53,879 bases of DNA from an uncultured Limosilactobacillus sp. (GTDB lineage Bacteria; Bacillota; Bacilli; Lactobacillales; Lactobacillaceae): NCBI GenBank assembly GCA_944327195.1, contig CALVGV010000016.1, positions 1-53,879 of the forward strand, given 5' to 3'. Under the pieces are notes generated by a model. The model saw only the letters and a list, made by a program, of their open reading frames with translations. It did no database searches and was not told the DNA's origin. Below, in pieces: positions 34,342-43,879 of the stretch (position 1 is its first letter; each line of letters begins with the position of its first letter). The position numbers and the translations under genes are program-made.

Positions 34342-34539
34342 ATGCCAAAGATGAAGACGAATCGCGCTGCTGCTAAGCGTTTCAAGCGGACTGCCAAGGG
34401 CGGTTTCAAGAGTGGTAACTCGTTCACTAGCCACCGCTTCCACGGGAAGACCAAGAAGCAACGGCGGCAACTGCGGGGCCTGTCGATGATGGACAAGTCC
34501 AACGTAAAGCGTTACAAGAAGATGATTCCTGCTAAGTAA
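34342..34539 (+). CDS. rpmI: 50S ribosomal protein L35
   Basis: 65 residues, [14 protein letters not shown] at the N-terminus and the typical [13 protein letters not shown] basic core. Lies 19 bases after infC, with AAGAAGGTAGG upstream, in the infC-rpmI-rplT operon. Confidence 0.97.
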   Translation: MPKMKTNRAAAKRFKRTAKGGFKSGNSFTSHRFHGKTKKQRRQLRGLSMMDKSNVKRYKKMIPAK

Positions 34540-34587
34540 TTAGTAGGATCCGGTTTAAATTACTTACAAATTTAGGAGGTTACCACT

Positions 34588-34941
34588 ATGCGAGTTAAGG
34601 GTGGAACGGTTACGCGCGCACGGCGCAAGCGCATCATGAAGTTGGCTAAGGGTTACACTGGGTCCAAGCACCGTCTGTTCAAGACGGCCAAGGACCAAGT
34701 GATGAAGGGTTACACTTACGCATTTCGCGACCGGAAGGCAAACAAGCGTAACTTCCGCGAACTCTGGATTGCCCGGATCAACGCCGGTGCCCGGATGAAC
34801 GGGATCAGCTACTCCAAGCTGATGCACGGTTTGAAGCTGGCCAACATCGACATCAACCGCAAGATGCTGGCTGACCTGGCCGTCAACGATGCCGACGCCT
34901 TCAAGGCGCTGGTTGACGAAGCCAAGAAGGCTTTGAACTAA
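34588..34941 (+). CDS. rplT: 50S ribosomal protein L20
   Basis: 117 residues, starting VKGG...[18 protein letters not shown] after an ATG behind TTAGGAGG. It is a 23S rRNA assembly protein and the expected translational/attenuation repressor acting at the infC leader. Last gene of the operon. Confidence 0.97.
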   Translation: MRVKGGTVTRARRKRIMKLAKGYTGSKHRLFKTAKDQVMKGYTYAFRDRKANKRNFRELWIARINAGARMNGISYSKLMHGLKLANIDINRKMLADLAVNDADAFKALVDEAKKALN

Positions 34942-34955
34942 ATATAAACCCAACC

Positions 34956-34998
34956 AAAAAAGATCAGGACGGTTCGTTGCCTTGCCCTGATCTTTTTT
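34956..34998. terminator. rplT terminator
   Basis: AAAAAAGATCAGG (34956-34968) pairs exactly with CCTGATCTTTTTT (34986-34998). Confidence 0.92.
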
Positions 34999-35025
34999 AT
35001 TAAGGCCGGCCCCCGGGGAGGAAGT

Positions 35026-35054
35026 TTGAAGCTCGTCTTGCGGACCGGTATAAT
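35026..35054 (+). promoter_or_regulatory. Promoter of the yqeG operon
   Basis: TTGAAG (35026-35031), 17-base spacer, TATAAT (35049-35054). Confidence 0.8.
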
Positions 35055-35087
35055 AGAGTAATGACTAATTGATGCGAGGATGAACCT

Positions 35088-35618
35088 GTGATCGGAATTT
35101 TTAAACCCACCTGGATGGTGAAGTCAATTTATCACGTTTCCCCGGCCCAGCTGCAGCGGGCGGGGATCAAGGCCGTCTTAAGCGACCTTGATAACACCCT
35201 GATTGCCTGGAACAACCCCGACGGCACTCCCCAGCTGCGCGAGTGGATGCGCGAGCTTTCGGCGGCCGGGATCACCCTGATGGTGGTTTCAAACAACAAC
35301 CACCGGCGGGTGCAAACGGCGGTCGCCCCGCTCGGCCTCCCCTTCGTTTCACGGGCGCTCAAGCCCCTGGGGAGCGGGATCACCCGCGCCCGCCGTCAGC
35401 TCGGCCTTTCGGAGCAGGAAGTGGTGATGGTCGGTGACCAGTACCTGACCGACATCGTGGCCGCCCACCAGGCGGGGGTGCGGTCGATCCTGGTTCAACC
35501 GCTGATCGATAGCGACAAGTGGAACACCCAAATCAACCGCTTCTTGGAGCGCTTCGTCAAGCACGCCCTCAAGCGGCGGTACCCGGAAATGACCTGGCAG
35601 GAGGGATTAGATGACTGA
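35088..35618 (+). CDS. yqeG: YqeG-family HAD-IIIA phosphatase
   Basis: A 176-residue HAD-superfamily protein. DLDNTL near residues 33-38 holds the catalytic Asp pair, SNNN is motif II, KP is motif III, and GDQYLTDI is motif IV. Substrate is unknown. Start is GTG 35088 behind GAGGATG. It leads a long cluster (yqeG, yqeH, yhbY, nadD, yqeK, rsfS, methyltransferase, tmcAL) and overlaps yqeH by 8 bases. Confidence 0.9.
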   Translation: MIGIFKPTWMVKSIYHVSPAQLQRAGIKAVLSDLDNTLIAWNNPDGTPQLREWMRELSAAGITLMVVSNNNHRRVQTAVAPLGLPFVSRALKPLGSGITRARRQLGLSEQEVVMVGDQYLTDIVAAHQAGVRSILVQPLIDSDKWNTQINRFLERFVKHALKRRYPEMTWQEGLDD

Positions 35619-36729
35619 AGAACGAGAAGAACTGCGGTGCATTGGCTGCGGGAGCGTGATCCAGACCACCGATAAGGACGGCCTCGGCTACACCCCGGCC
35701 AGTGCCCTCAAGGCGGCCGAAGAGGGGGGCGACCTCTACTGCCAACGCTGCTTCCGCCTCCGCCACTACAACGAAATTGCCCCGGTCTCCTTGACCGACG
35801 ACGACTTCCTCAAGCTTCTGAACCAGATCCGCGACGCCCAGGCGCTGATCGTCTACGTGGTCGACATCTTTGACTTCAACGGCAGCCTGATCCCGGGCCT
35901 TCACCGCTTCGTTGGCGACAACCCGGTCCTTCTGGTCGGTAACAAGGAAGACCTCCTGCCGCGCTCGCTGCGCCGCCGCAAGCTGCGCGACTGGTTGCGC
36001 CAGCAGGCCAACCAGGCCGGGATTCGCCCGGCCGAAACCCTGCTGGTCTCGGCCAAGAAGAACCACCAGATCGACGGTCTCCTCGAGACGATCGAAGACC
36101 TGCGGGCCGGCCGCGACGTTTACGTGGTCGGGGTGACCAACGTCGGCAAGTCGACCTTGATCAACCAGATCATCAAGCAACGGACCGGGGTCCAGGACCT
36201 GATCACCACCTCGCGCTTCCCGGGAACGACCCTCGACAAGATCGAGATCCCGCTTGACGACGGCCGCCAGCTGGTCGACACCCCGGGGATCATCCACAAG
36301 GAGCAGATGGCCCACGTCCTGCCGGCCAGCGCCCTTAAGCTGGTGGCCCCGCAAAAGGAAATCAAGCCGCGGACCTACCAGCTGAGCGCCGAGCAGACGA
36401 TCTTTCTCGGCGGGATCGGCCGCTTTGACTTTTTGACCGGTGAAAAGCACGGGATGGTGGCCTACTTTGAAAACAACCTCACCCTGCACCGGACCAAACT
36501 GGCCAACGCCGATGCCTTCTACCAAAAGCACCGCGGCGGCCTGCTGACCCCGCCGGCTAAGGGCGAGGAGGACGCGATCCCGCCACTGGTTCGCCACGAA
36601 TTCAAGATCACCGAAAAGAGCGACCTGGTCTTTGAAGGACTGGGCTGGATCACCGTGCCGGCCGGGGTAACCGTTGCCGGCTGGGCCCCGGAAGGGATCG
36701 CCGTCCTGGTCCGCCGGGCAATGATTTAG
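35611..36729 (+). CDS. yqeH: Ribosome biogenesis GTPase YqeH
   Basis: Circularly permuted GTPase needed for 30S assembly. An N-terminal zinc finger (CIGCG and CQRC) comes first. The GTPase motifs then run in permuted order: NKED (G4), SAKK (G5), GVTNVGKST (G1), and DTPG (G3). 372 residues, normal. No aroE lies between it and yhbY, unlike in B. subtilis. Confidence 0.95.
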   Translation: MTEEREELRCIGCGSVIQTTDKDGLGYTPASALKAAEEGGDLYCQRCFRLRHYNEIAPVSLTDDDFLKLLNQIRDAQALIVYVVDIFDFNGSLIPGLHRFVGDNPVLLVGNKEDLLPRSLRRRKLRDWLRQQANQAGIRPAETLLVSAKKNHQIDGLLETIEDLRAGRDVYVVGVTNVGKSTLINQIIKQRTGVQDLITTSRFPGTTLDKIEIPLDDGRQLVDTPGIIHKEQMAHVLPASALKLVAPQKEIKPRTYQLSAEQTIFLGGIGRFDFLTGEKHGMVAYFENNLTLHRTKLANADAFYQKHRGGLLTPPAKGEEDAIPPLVRHEFKITEKSDLVFEGLGWITVPAGVTVAGWAPEGIAVLVRRAMI

Positions 36730-36775
36730 GCCGGCTACTGAAAAAAAGACGAAGGCAATTGGAAGGAACATCAAC

Positions 36776-37087
36776 ATGCAATTACGAGGAAAACAAAAGC
36801 GCTTCTTGCGCGCCCAGGCCAACCACCTCCAGCCGCTGTTTGCGGTCGGCAAGAACGGCCTGACGCCGGCCTGGTTGGCCCAGCTAACCGGGGCGCTGGA
36901 AAAGCGGGAACTGATCAAGGTCAACCTGCTGCAAAACACCGACCTGGAAGTGGCGGCGGTTCGTGACTACATTGAGGCCAACAGCGACATCCAGGTCGTG
37001 CAGATGATTGGCCGGGTGCTGGTCCTGTTCCGCCCCGCCAGCAAGGAAAAGGACCGCGATCTGTCCGTCCGGGTTGCCAAGATTTAG
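36776..37087 (+). CDS. yhbY: YhbY-family RNA-binding protein
   Basis: 103-residue CRM-domain protein. QLRGKQKRFLRAQAN, the VGKNGLT loop (GxxG motif) and IGRVLVLFR mark the fold, which binds pre-50S or pre-30S RNA. Lies 46 bases after yqeH; RBS is GGAAGGAA. Confidence 0.93.
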   Translation: MQLRGKQKRFLRAQANHLQPLFAVGKNGLTPAWLAQLTGALEKRELIKVNLLQNTDLEVAAVRDYIEANSDIQVVQMIGRVLVLFRPASKEKDRDLSVRVAKI

Positions 37088-37098
37088 GGGGGACACAA

Positions 37099-37737
37099 AT
37101 GGCGCAGGTAACGATTGAAGCGGCGCCCCAGGTTCAGGTTCAGGTGACGGCCAAGCGGCGCCAGCGGATTGCCCTCTACGGGGGGACCTTCAACCCGGTT
37201 CACAATGCCCACCTCCTGGTTGCCGACCAGGTGGGCCACGCCCTGAAGCTCAACCGGGTGGACTTCTTGCCGGACGCGGTGCCGCCCCACGTGGACACCA
37301 AGCGGGCGATCGCGGCCGCCGACCGGGTGGCGATGCTAAAACTGGCGATCAAGGACAACCCGCTCTTCGGCCTTGAACTGGCCGAGGTCAACCGCGGCGG
37401 GGTTAGCTACACCTACGACACGATCCGCCAGCTCAAGAAGGCCCACCCCGAGGTCGACTACTACTTCATCATCGGCGGGGACATGGTCGACTACCTGCCC
37501 AAGTGGCACAAGATCGATGAACTGATGAAGCTGGTGAACTTCGTTGCCGTCCGCCGCAAGGGGGCCAGCAACGAGAGCCGCTACCCGGTGATTTGGGTTG
37601 ACGTGCCCGAGGTACAATTTTCCTCCTCGCTGATCCGCCAGCGACTGGCGGCCGGCGAATCGGTTCGCTACATGTTACCGGACCCGGTAATTTCGTATAT
37701 AAAGGAGCATCACTTATACGATGGTCAAGGAATATAA
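37099..37737 (+). CDS. nadD: Nicotinate-nucleotide adenylyltransferase
   Basis: Makes nicotinate adenine dinucleotide from NaMN and ATP. ALYGGTFNPVHNAHLL carries the nucleotidyl-transferase (T/H)xGH-type motif, and SSSLIRQRL is the second ATP motif. The protein has about 23 extra residues at the N-terminus (Val/Gln-rich); the ATG at 37099 has AGGGGGGA upstream, so I keep it. It overlaps yqeK by 17 bases. Confidence 0.94.
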   Translation: MAQVTIEAAPQVQVQVTAKRRQRIALYGGTFNPVHNAHLLVADQVGHALKLNRVDFLPDAVPPHVDTKRAIAAADRVAMLKLAIKDNPLFGLELAEVNRGGVSYTYDTIRQLKKAHPEVDYYFIIGGDMVDYLPKWHKIDELMKLVNFVAVRRKGASNESRYPVIWVDVPEVQFSSSLIRQRLAAGESVRYMLPDPVISYIKEHHLYDGQGI

Positions 37738-38329
37738 GCAGCACTACCTCCCCTTAAGCCGGGCGCAGCTGGTGGACCGCCTGCAAGCGGCCCTGTCGGC
37801 CAAGCGCTTTGCCCACGTCCTGCGGGTTGAGGAGACCGCCGTCAAGCTTGCCAAGCGCTACGGGGTTGACCCGGAGGCGGCCAGCGTGGCCGGCCTCTGC
37901 CACGATTACGCCAAGGAGCGGTCCGACGCCGACTTCATCAGGGTAATCAAGGCCAAGCGGCTCAACCCAATCCTGCTCGACTACGGCAACGCCATCTGGC
38001 ACGGCCAGGTGGGGGCCGAACTGGTCAAGGACGAGCTTGGCGTGCAAAACGAGGACATTTTAAACGCAATCCGGGTGCACACCACCGGCGATGCCTACCT
38101 GACCCCGCTGGCCCAGGTGGTGTACATGGCCGATTACATCGAGCCCGGCCGCGATTTTCCCGGGGTGGAAACGGCCCGGCGGCTGACCAAGCAGGACCTG
38201 GGCCTCGGGGTGGCCTACCAAACCCAGGCAACCCTGGCCTACCTGGTGAAAAAGGGGAAGCCGGTGTATCCGCAAACCCTGGTGACCTACAACGCCTGGG
38301 TGCCAAAGTACAGGAAGGAACTGAAGTAA
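37721..38329 (+). CDS. yqeK: HD-domain hydrolase YqeK (symmetrical Ap4A hydrolase)
   Basis: 202-residue HD protein. His of FAHVLRVEE, the HD pair in GLCHDYAKE, WHGQVGA and ADYIEPGR are conserved. The family splits diadenosine tetraphosphate to two ADP. GGAG lies rather far (13 bases) from the ATG. Coupled to nadD and, by a one-base overlap, to rsfS. Confidence 0.92.
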   Translation: MVKEYKQHYLPLSRAQLVDRLQAALSAKRFAHVLRVEETAVKLAKRYGVDPEAASVAGLCHDYAKERSDADFIRVIKAKRLNPILLDYGNAIWHGQVGAELVKDELGVQNEDILNAIRVHTTGDAYLTPLAQVVYMADYIEPGRDFPGVETARRLTKQDLGLGVAYQTQATLAYLVKKGKPVYPQTLVTYNAWVPKYRKELK

Positions 38330-38688
38330 TGGAAAGTAAAGACATTCTTGCAATGGTTGTGAAGGCGGCGGACGGCCGGCGGGCCGAGGACATCGTTGCC
38401 CTGGCCGTTGACCAGCTGACGCCAATGGCCGACTACTTTGTGATGATGACCGGGGGCTCCAACCGTCAGGTCCAAGCGATCACCAACGCAATCGTCGAGG
38501 CGGCCCACGAAAACCAGGTCGAGATCGGCAGCGTTGAGGGGAAGGACGCCGCCCAGTGGGTGCTAATCGACCTCGGCGACGTGGTGGTTCACGTCTTCCG
38601 CGAAGAAACCCGCGCCTTCTACAAGCTGGAGAAGCTGTGGAGTGAGGCCCCGCTGGTCGACCTCAGCCAATGGTTGCCGGAAAAATGA
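38329..38688 (+). CDS. rsfS: Ribosomal silencing factor RsfS
   Basis: 119 residues. Binds L14 and blocks subunit joining under starvation. DYFVMMTGGSNRQVQAI, and the VHVFREETR...LEKLW C-terminal segment are typical. Stop of yqeK and this ATG share one base. Confidence 0.95.
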   Translation: MESKDILAMVVKAADGRRAEDIVALAVDQLTPMADYFVMMTGGSNRQVQAITNAIVEAAHENQVEIGSVEGKDAAQWVLIDLGDVVVHVFREETRAFYKLEKLWSEAPLVDLSQWLPEK

Positions 38689-39437
38689 TTTACCAGACCT
38701 TTGCCCAGCTCTACGACGAGCTCTTTGACCCGCAATTGTACGAGTGCTGGCAGGCCTATGTCCAAGAAAGCGTGACGCCTGGCGCCACGCTTTTAGATTT
38801 GGCGGGCGGGGCCGGCCGACTGGGGGTCAAGTTGGCCCAGGCCGGCTTTGCCGTTACCGACGCCGACCTGTCGCCCGAGATGCTCGCCCTGGCCGACCAG
38901 CACCGCCGCAAAGCCGGGGTCGACCTGACCCTGGTCGAGGCCGACATGACCAGCCTGGCCGGCCTGCCGACCTACCAGGTGGTGACCTGCTTTGCCGACT
39001 CGCTCTGCTACCTGCCGGACGAGGCGGCGGTGACGGCCTGCTTTTCGGCGGTCTACCAGCACCTGGCGGCCGGGGGGACCTTCCTCTTCGACGTGATTAC
39101 CCCCTACCAAACCGACGAGGTTTACCCGGGCTACACCTACAACTACGAGGACGAGGATCAGGCCCGCGCCTTCTTGTGGGCCAGCTATGCCAACCCGGAA
39201 GTGGCCCACGGGGCAATCCACGAGCTGGCCTTCTTCATCCGTCAGGCCAGCGGTGACTATCGCCGGGTTGGCGAGACCCACTACGAGCGGACCTACCCGC
39301 TGGCCACCTGGAAGCGGGCCCTAGAAGCGGCCGGCTTCGACCTGGCACAACTGACGGTGACCGCCGACTTCGGGCAGGGGGAACCAATGGCAACAACCAC
39401 CCGCTGGTTCTTCAAGCTGACCAAGGAGGCCGACTGA
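38685..39437 (+). CDS. yqeM: Class I SAM-dependent methyltransferase (YqeM-like)
   Basis: 250 residues from ATG 38685 (MIYQTFAQLYDELF). An in-frame TTG at 38670 would add five residues. The SAM motif is LLDLAGGAGRLGVKLA near residues 38-54, followed by DADLSPEML and a FADSLCYLP motif. Substrate unknown. It overlaps rsfS by 4 bases and tmcAL by one. Confidence 0.88.
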   Translation: MIYQTFAQLYDELFDPQLYECWQAYVQESVTPGATLLDLAGGAGRLGVKLAQAGFAVTDADLSPEMLALADQHRRKAGVDLTLVEADMTSLAGLPTYQVVTCFADSLCYLPDEAAVTACFSAVYQHLAAGGTFLFDVITPYQTDEVYPGYTYNYEDEDQARAFLWASYANPEVAHGAIHELAFFIRQASGDYRRVGETHYERTYPLATWKRALEAAGFDLAQLTVTADFGQGEPMATTTRWFFKLTKEAD

Positions 39438-40585
39438 TGCGGGCGGTGGGCCTGGTGGCCGAGTACAACCCCTTCCACAACGGCCACTCCTACCACCTGC
39501 AAACCGCCAAGCAAGTCAGCGGGGCCGAGGCGGTGGTGGTGGTGATGAGCGGCAACTTCACCCAGCGGGGGGAACCGGCCCTCTTCGACAAGTGGCAGCG
39601 GGCCAACCAGGCCCTGGCCGGCGGGGCCGACCTGGTGGTTGAGCTGCCGATCTTCTACGCCGTCCAGCCGGGAACCCACTTTGCCGCCGGCGCCCTGCGC
39701 CTGCTGGCGGCCCTCGGGGTGGATGAGGTGGTCTTTGGTGCCGAACACCCCGAATGGGACTTTGCCCGCCTGGTGACGGCCGAGGACGACTTTCAGCGCC
39801 AGGGCTTCAAGGACTTTCGCGCCACCTACGCCACCCAGTTCAACCAGGCCCTGGCGGAAAAGACCGGGGTTAGCCTGGTTGACCCCAACGACATCCTGGC
39901 CTTTTCCTACTACAAGGCGGCCCGTGACCTCAAGCTGCCGCTGAAGCTGCGGCCGATCCAGCGCCGCGGGGCCGACTACCACGACCAGACCATCAGCGGG
40001 GAAATTGCCAGCGCCAGTGCCATCCGCCAGGCCGCGCTGGCCGGCGAGGACGTGGCGACGGTGGTCCCGCCCCAGACCGCGGCCGACCTGGCAAACCTGC
40101 GGGTGGTTCCCGGCTGGGCGGCCCTCTACCCGCTTTTGCGCAACCACCTGATCCAGGCCCCGGTCGGCTACCTGGCGCAAAGCTACCTGATGAGCGAGGG
40201 GCTCGAGTACCGGATGAAGGCGGCCGCCGAGCGCAACCTCAGCTTTGACGGCTTCCTGCGGGCGGTCAAGACCAAGCGCTACACCTACGCCCGCCTCCTG
40301 CGGGTCTGCCTCTACACCCTGCTGGAGCTGGACCAAGAGGCGGTTGAGCGGGCGATGGCCAACCCCTACCTGCACGTGCTCGCCTTCAACGACCGCGGCC
40401 GCGACTACCTGCACACCGTCAAGAAGGACCTGGCCTACCCGCTGTTGACCAAGGTCACCGCCGACCAAAAGGAGGGCCTAGTTAACGCCGACTACCGGGC
40501 CGGCAAGCTCTACCAAACCTTTACCCCGGTTGAACAAGACGTCAAGCACGCCCCGGTGATTAAGCTGTCAAGGAAAAATCATTGA
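39437..40585 (+). CDS. tmcAL: tRNA(Met) cytidine acetate ligase
   Basis: 382 residues, formerly YlbM. AEYNPFHNGHSYHL near the N-terminus is the HIGH-like adenylylation motif. The family makes ac4C34 in elongator tRNA-Met using acetate and ATP. MSGNFTQRGEPAL is also conserved. Overlaps the methyltransferase by one base. Its stop codon lies inside the yceD promoter. Confidence 0.92.
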   Translation: MRAVGLVAEYNPFHNGHSYHLQTAKQVSGAEAVVVVMSGNFTQRGEPALFDKWQRANQALAGGADLVVELPIFYAVQPGTHFAAGALRLLAALGVDEVVFGAEHPEWDFARLVTAEDDFQRQGFKDFRATYATQFNQALAEKTGVSLVDPNDILAFSYYKAARDLKLPLKLRPIQRRGADYHDQTISGEIASASAIRQAALAGEDVATVVPPQTAADLANLRVVPGWAALYPLLRNHLIQAPVGYLAQSYLMSEGLEYRMKAAAERNLSFDGFLRAVKTKRYTYARLLRVCLYTLLELDQEAVERAMANPYLHVLAFNDRGRDYLHTVKKDLAYPLLTKVTADQKEGLVNADYRAGKLYQTFTPVEQDVKHAPVIKLSRKNH

Positions 40586-40610
40586 CAGGACCAACCGGCT
40601 CACGTATAAT
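40582..40610 (+). promoter_or_regulatory. Consensus promoter of yceD-rpmF
   Basis: TTGACA (40582-40587), 17-base spacer, TATAAT (40605-40610): a full consensus match. The TGA stop of tmcAL (40583-40585) is part of the -35 box. Confidence 0.92.
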
Positions 40611-40638
40611 AAGGCGTGTTGCATTAGGAGGGACGAAG

Positions 40639-41193
40639 ATGAAATGGACCTTAACCGAGCTCCGGCGCTACCAGGAAGAACCCCTGCAGTTAGCGCTTAG
40701 CCTGGAGCTAGCAGATGCAATGATTGCCCGGTTCCCGGAACAAATCCTCGCGCTGACCCCCGTGGCGGTGAAAGGCTTTGTGACCTATGACCGGGGGGAC
40801 GCGACGGTGGCAATCCAGGTCAAGACGACCGTGACGACCCCATCGACGCGTTCACTCACTCCCGTTGAGCTGGCCCTCAACTTTGCGATCACGGAGAACT
40901 ACCTGAGCGATCCCGCTCACCTAGACCGCTACGACGAAAACGAGGACCTGGTCTTTGAACTGGCCGACGACCGCACCCCGATTGACCTCGATGAGATCGT
41001 AATCGAGAACATCATCGAGCAACTGCCGGGGCGGGTGCTGACCCCTGCCGAGGCGTCGGGGGAGGCAATGCCGACCGGCAAGGACTGGGAAGTAATCGAG
41101 GAAGGCCACGTTGCCGACGAGGAGAAAACCAAGGTTGATCCACGGCTCGCTAAGTTAAAAACGTTATTTCCTGATCAGGACGAAAAAGATTAG
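40639..41193 (+). CDS. YceD/DUF177-family protein
   Basis: 184 residues, start ATG 40639 after TAGGAGG. The DLDEIVIENIIEQLP region followed by a short linker toward the C-terminus is typical of DUF177. Members sit before rpmF in many bacteria and are linked to 23S rRNA maturation or stability, by mechanisms not fully known. The longer in-frame reading from 40582 begins within the promoter and is not credible. Confidence 0.88.
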   Translation: MKWTLTELRRYQEEPLQLALSLELADAMIARFPEQILALTPVAVKGFVTYDRGDATVAIQVKTTVTTPSTRSLTPVELALNFAITENYLSDPAHLDRYDENEDLVFELADDRTPIDLDEIVIENIIEQLPGRVLTPAEASGEAMPTGKDWEVIEEGHVADEEKTKVDPRLAKLKTLFPDQDEKD

Positions 41194-41244
41194 CGAACGG
41201 TTAAAAACCAGAGTGGATGATTTCACAATGAGGAGGTGGAAACA

Positions 41245-41424
41245 ATGGCTGTTCCAGCACGGAAGACTTCCAAGACGCGCAAGCGCAACCGGCGCGGTCA
41301 CATCAAGTTGACTGTTCCGGGTTTGGCAGCATGCCCAAACTGCGGTGAACTCCGCAAGTCACACATGGTTTGCCCATCATGTGGCTACTACGACGGCAAG
41401 CAAGTTGTTAATGCCAACAACTAA
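41245..41424 (+). CDS. rpmF: 50S ribosomal protein L32
   Basis: 59 residues, starting [16 protein letters not shown], with zinc-binding CPNC and CPSC pairs. ATG 41245 follows AGGAGGTGG. Shares the yceD promoter; terminator 20 bases downstream. Confidence 0.97.
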   Translation: MAVPARKTSKTRKRNRRGHIKLTVPGLAACPNCGELRKSHMVCPSCGYYDGKQVVNANN

Positions 41425-41441
41425 GCCGGCATAACCGAAAA

Positions 41442-41478
41442 GACCCTCTCCAGGCGCCGGACCTGAGGGGGCCTTTTT
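41442..41478 (+). terminator. rpmF terminator
   Basis: ACCCTCTCCAGG and CCTGAGGGGG form an imperfect stem, followed by CCTTTTTATTTT. Confidence 0.75.
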
Positions 41479-41620
41479 ATTTTGCCCCTAGGGAAAATGA
41501 GGGGATTATGATAAAATGGGTGCTGGTATTGATTGTTAATCCTCATTTTGTGGGGCCGGACCAGTGAATGGTTCGGGGAAGATCCCCCGAGGAGAATTGG
41601 AAAATAGTGAAGGTGAAAAT

Positions 41621-42307
41621 ATGAGTCGGATTTTGATTATCGAGGATGAAGAAAACCTGGCCCGGTTCGTTGAGCTTGAACTCAAGCACGACGGCTACGA
41701 AACCGAGGTCGAACTGGACGGCCGCAAGGGGCTCGAGGCGGCCCTCAACAAGGACTTTGACGTGATCTTGCTGGACCTAATGCTGCCGGAGTTGAACGGG
41801 ATCGAAGTTGCCCGCCGGGTTCGCGAGGTCAAGGACACGCCGATCATCATCATGACCGCCCGCGACTCGGTGATCGACCGGGTTTCCGGGCTCGACCACG
41901 GGGCCGACGACTACATCGTCAAGCCCTTTGCGATCGAGGAACTGCTGGCCCGGGTGCGGGCCCTCTTGCGGCGGATCAGCATTGAGGGCGGCACCAAGGG
42001 CAACCACCAGACGACGGTGACCTACCAGGATCTGACGATCGAAAAGGAAAACCGGGTTGTTCGCCGCGGCGACGAGGTGATCAACCTCACCAAGCGCGAG
42101 TACGAGCTGCTCTTGATCCTGATGGAAAACATCAACGTGGTGATGTCGCGCAAGGAACTGCTGAGCAAGGTTTGGGGCTACGACGCCAAGGTTGAAACCA
42201 ACGTGGTCGACGTCTACGTCCGCTACCTGCGCAACAAGATCGACCGGCCAGGGGAGAAGAGCTACATTCAAACCGTTCGTGGGACCGGCTACGTAATTCG
42301 CTCGTAG
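41621..42307 (+). CDS. OmpR-family response regulator (ArlR/LisR-like)
   Basis: 228 residues from ATG 41621 (AAGGTG upstream). Receiver domain with the phospho-acceptor Asp52 in LLDLMLP, and Lys101 in VKPF. The C-terminal winged helix ends in YIQTVRGTGYVIRS. Partner is the kinase 15 bases downstream. The preceding ~140 bases hold a probable TAAAAT box and a leader with a small CCGGACC/GGTTCGG hairpin. Which stimulus it answers is unknown. Confidence 0.92.
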   Translation: MSRILIIEDEENLARFVELELKHDGYETEVELDGRKGLEAALNKDFDVILLDLMLPELNGIEVARRVREVKDTPIIIMTARDSVIDRVSGLDHGADDYIVKPFAIEELLARVRALLRRISIEGGTKGNHQTTVTYQDLTIEKENRVVRRGDEVINLTKREYELLLILMENINVVMSRKELLSKVWGYDAKVETNVVDVYVRYLRNKIDRPGEKSYIQTVRGTGYVIRS

Positions 42308-42322
42308 ACGGGAGGGGCAGCG

Positions 42323-43876
42323 ATGGAGAACGCGCAAGCAAAGCCCCGCTTTGTCTCTTTAAAGCTCAAGTGGGCCCTGGGCACCGCCATCGGCTCGCTC
42401 TTGATTTCCCTGGTCGTGGTGACCGCCCTCTTCGGCAGCTTCACCCGCGACCTCTTGTCCCAGGAGCGCCAGGCCCTGAGAACCAGCATCACGACCACCC
42501 AGCGCCAGTTGGCCCAGCTGCCGACCACTAACCTGACCACCCGCCAGGTTCAGCAGGTGGTCAAGAAGGGGGTTGACCTCCGGCCCGACCAGGGTACCGG
42601 GGTGGCCTACCGGCGGCCGACCCTGCAGGGGATTGCCAGTGGCAAGCTGGCGGTCACCATCTACAACCGCCAGGGAACGGCCCTCTTTACCACCGGCTCG
42701 CGGGCCAAGGCCTTCAAGAAGGTCACCAGCCTGACGGTCAGCCAGGTTAAGGGCAAGCAGCACGCCATCCTGGTCGGCCGGGCGCCAATCCGCCAGGCCA
42801 GCAACCACCGGATCATCGGCTACCTCCAGGTGGAAAACCACCTGACCAGCTACTACCAGCGCTACCAGCGCCTCCTCTTGATTAGCGGCCTGGCCCTGAC
42901 CCTGGTGGTCCTGGCCAGCGGTCTGCTGGGCTACGGCCTCTCCTACTTCATCCTGCGCCCGCTGGATTCGATCCAGGAAACGATTGAGGCCATCCGTGAC
43001 GACCCGACCAAGAACGAACGGGTCCCGGTCCTCAAGCGCAACGACGAGCTCGGCGAGCTGAGCGCCCTCTTCAACGAGATGCTCGACCGGATGCAGCGCT
43101 ACATCGACCAGCAGTCCCAGTTCGTCGGCGACGTCTCCCACGAGCTGCGGACCCCGGTGGCGATCATCCAGGGGCACATGCAGCTCTTGCAGCGGTGGGG
43201 CAAGGACGACCCCAAGGTGCTGGACGAATCGCTGGCGGCGGTGGTGGCCGAAACCAACCGGATGAACAGCCTGGTTCAAGAAATGCTCGACCTCTCGCGG
43301 GCTGAGCAGGTTGAGGTCAACTACCACGACGCCACCACCCCGGTTCGCGAGGTGGTCCACCAGGTCTACAACAACTTCCAGATGATCCACCCCGACTTCC
43401 ACTTCGTCCTCGACGACGACCTGCGCAAGGACGAGACGGTCAAGATCTACCGCGACCACCTCGAGCAGATCCTGATCATCCTCTGCGATAACGCCGTCAA
43501 GTACTCCAAGGAGCAAAAGCAGATCCACCTCTCGCTTTCGCGCAATTTGCGGGCGGTCGAGATCGGCGTCCAGGACTTTGGCGAGGGGATCTCGGCCGAA
43601 GAACTGGCCAAGGTCTTTGACCGCTTCTACCGGGTCGACAAGGCGCGGAGCCGCAAGCGCGGGGGCAACGGTCTCGGCCTGGCGATCGCCAAGCGGCTGG
43701 TCGAGGGCTACCACGGGACGATCACCGTTGAAAGCCAGCTCGGGTCCGGCTCGCTCTTCCGGATCACCCTCCCGATCGTTGAGGAAGTGGCCGCTCAGCC
43801 GCCGGCTCCGGAGAAGAAGCGGCGCCTGCGCAAGAAGGAGCGCAACAAGAACAAGGATAAGGATAAAGATAAGTAA
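42323..43876 (+). CDS. Sensor histidine kinase (ArlS/LisK-like)
   Basis: 517 residues: two membrane helices (about 18-40 and 183-211) around an extracytoplasmic domain of ~140 residues, a HAMP domain, then HisKA with His273 in DVSHELRTP. The ATPase part has N box DNAVKYS, G1 DFGEGIS and G2 NGLGLAIAKRL. The last 25 residues are a Lys/Asp/Asn-rich tail with a short KDKD repeat. Cotranscribed with the regulator. Confidence 0.92.
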   Translation: MENAQAKPRFVSLKLKWALGTAIGSLLISLVVVTALFGSFTRDLLSQERQALRTSITTTQRQLAQLPTTNLTTRQVQQVVKKGVDLRPDQGTGVAYRRPTLQGIASGKLAVTIYNRQGTALFTTGSRAKAFKKVTSLTVSQVKGKQHAILVGRAPIRQASNHRIIGYLQVENHLTSYYQRYQRLLLISGLALTLVVLASGLLGYGLSYFILRPLDSIQETIEAIRDDPTKNERVPVLKRNDELGELSALFNEMLDRMQRYIDQQSQFVGDVSHELRTPVAIIQGHMQLLQRWGKDDPKVLDESLAAVVAETNRMNSLVQEMLDLSRAEQVEVNYHDATTPVREVVHQVYNNFQMIHPDFHFVLDDDLRKDETVKIYRDHLEQILIILCDNAVKYSKEQKQIHLSLSRNLRAVEIGVQDFGEGISAEELAKVFDRFYRVDKARSRKRGGNGLGLAIAKRLVEGYHGTITVESQLGSGSLFRITLPIVEEVAAQPPAPEKKRRLRKKERNKNKDKDKDK

Positions 43877-43879
43877 CAT

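Noticed and set aside
43836..43876. KDKD-coding repeat as a phase-variable tract
   Set aside because: Only three to four 6-base units at the extreme end of the kinase gene; slippage there would hardly change the protein.
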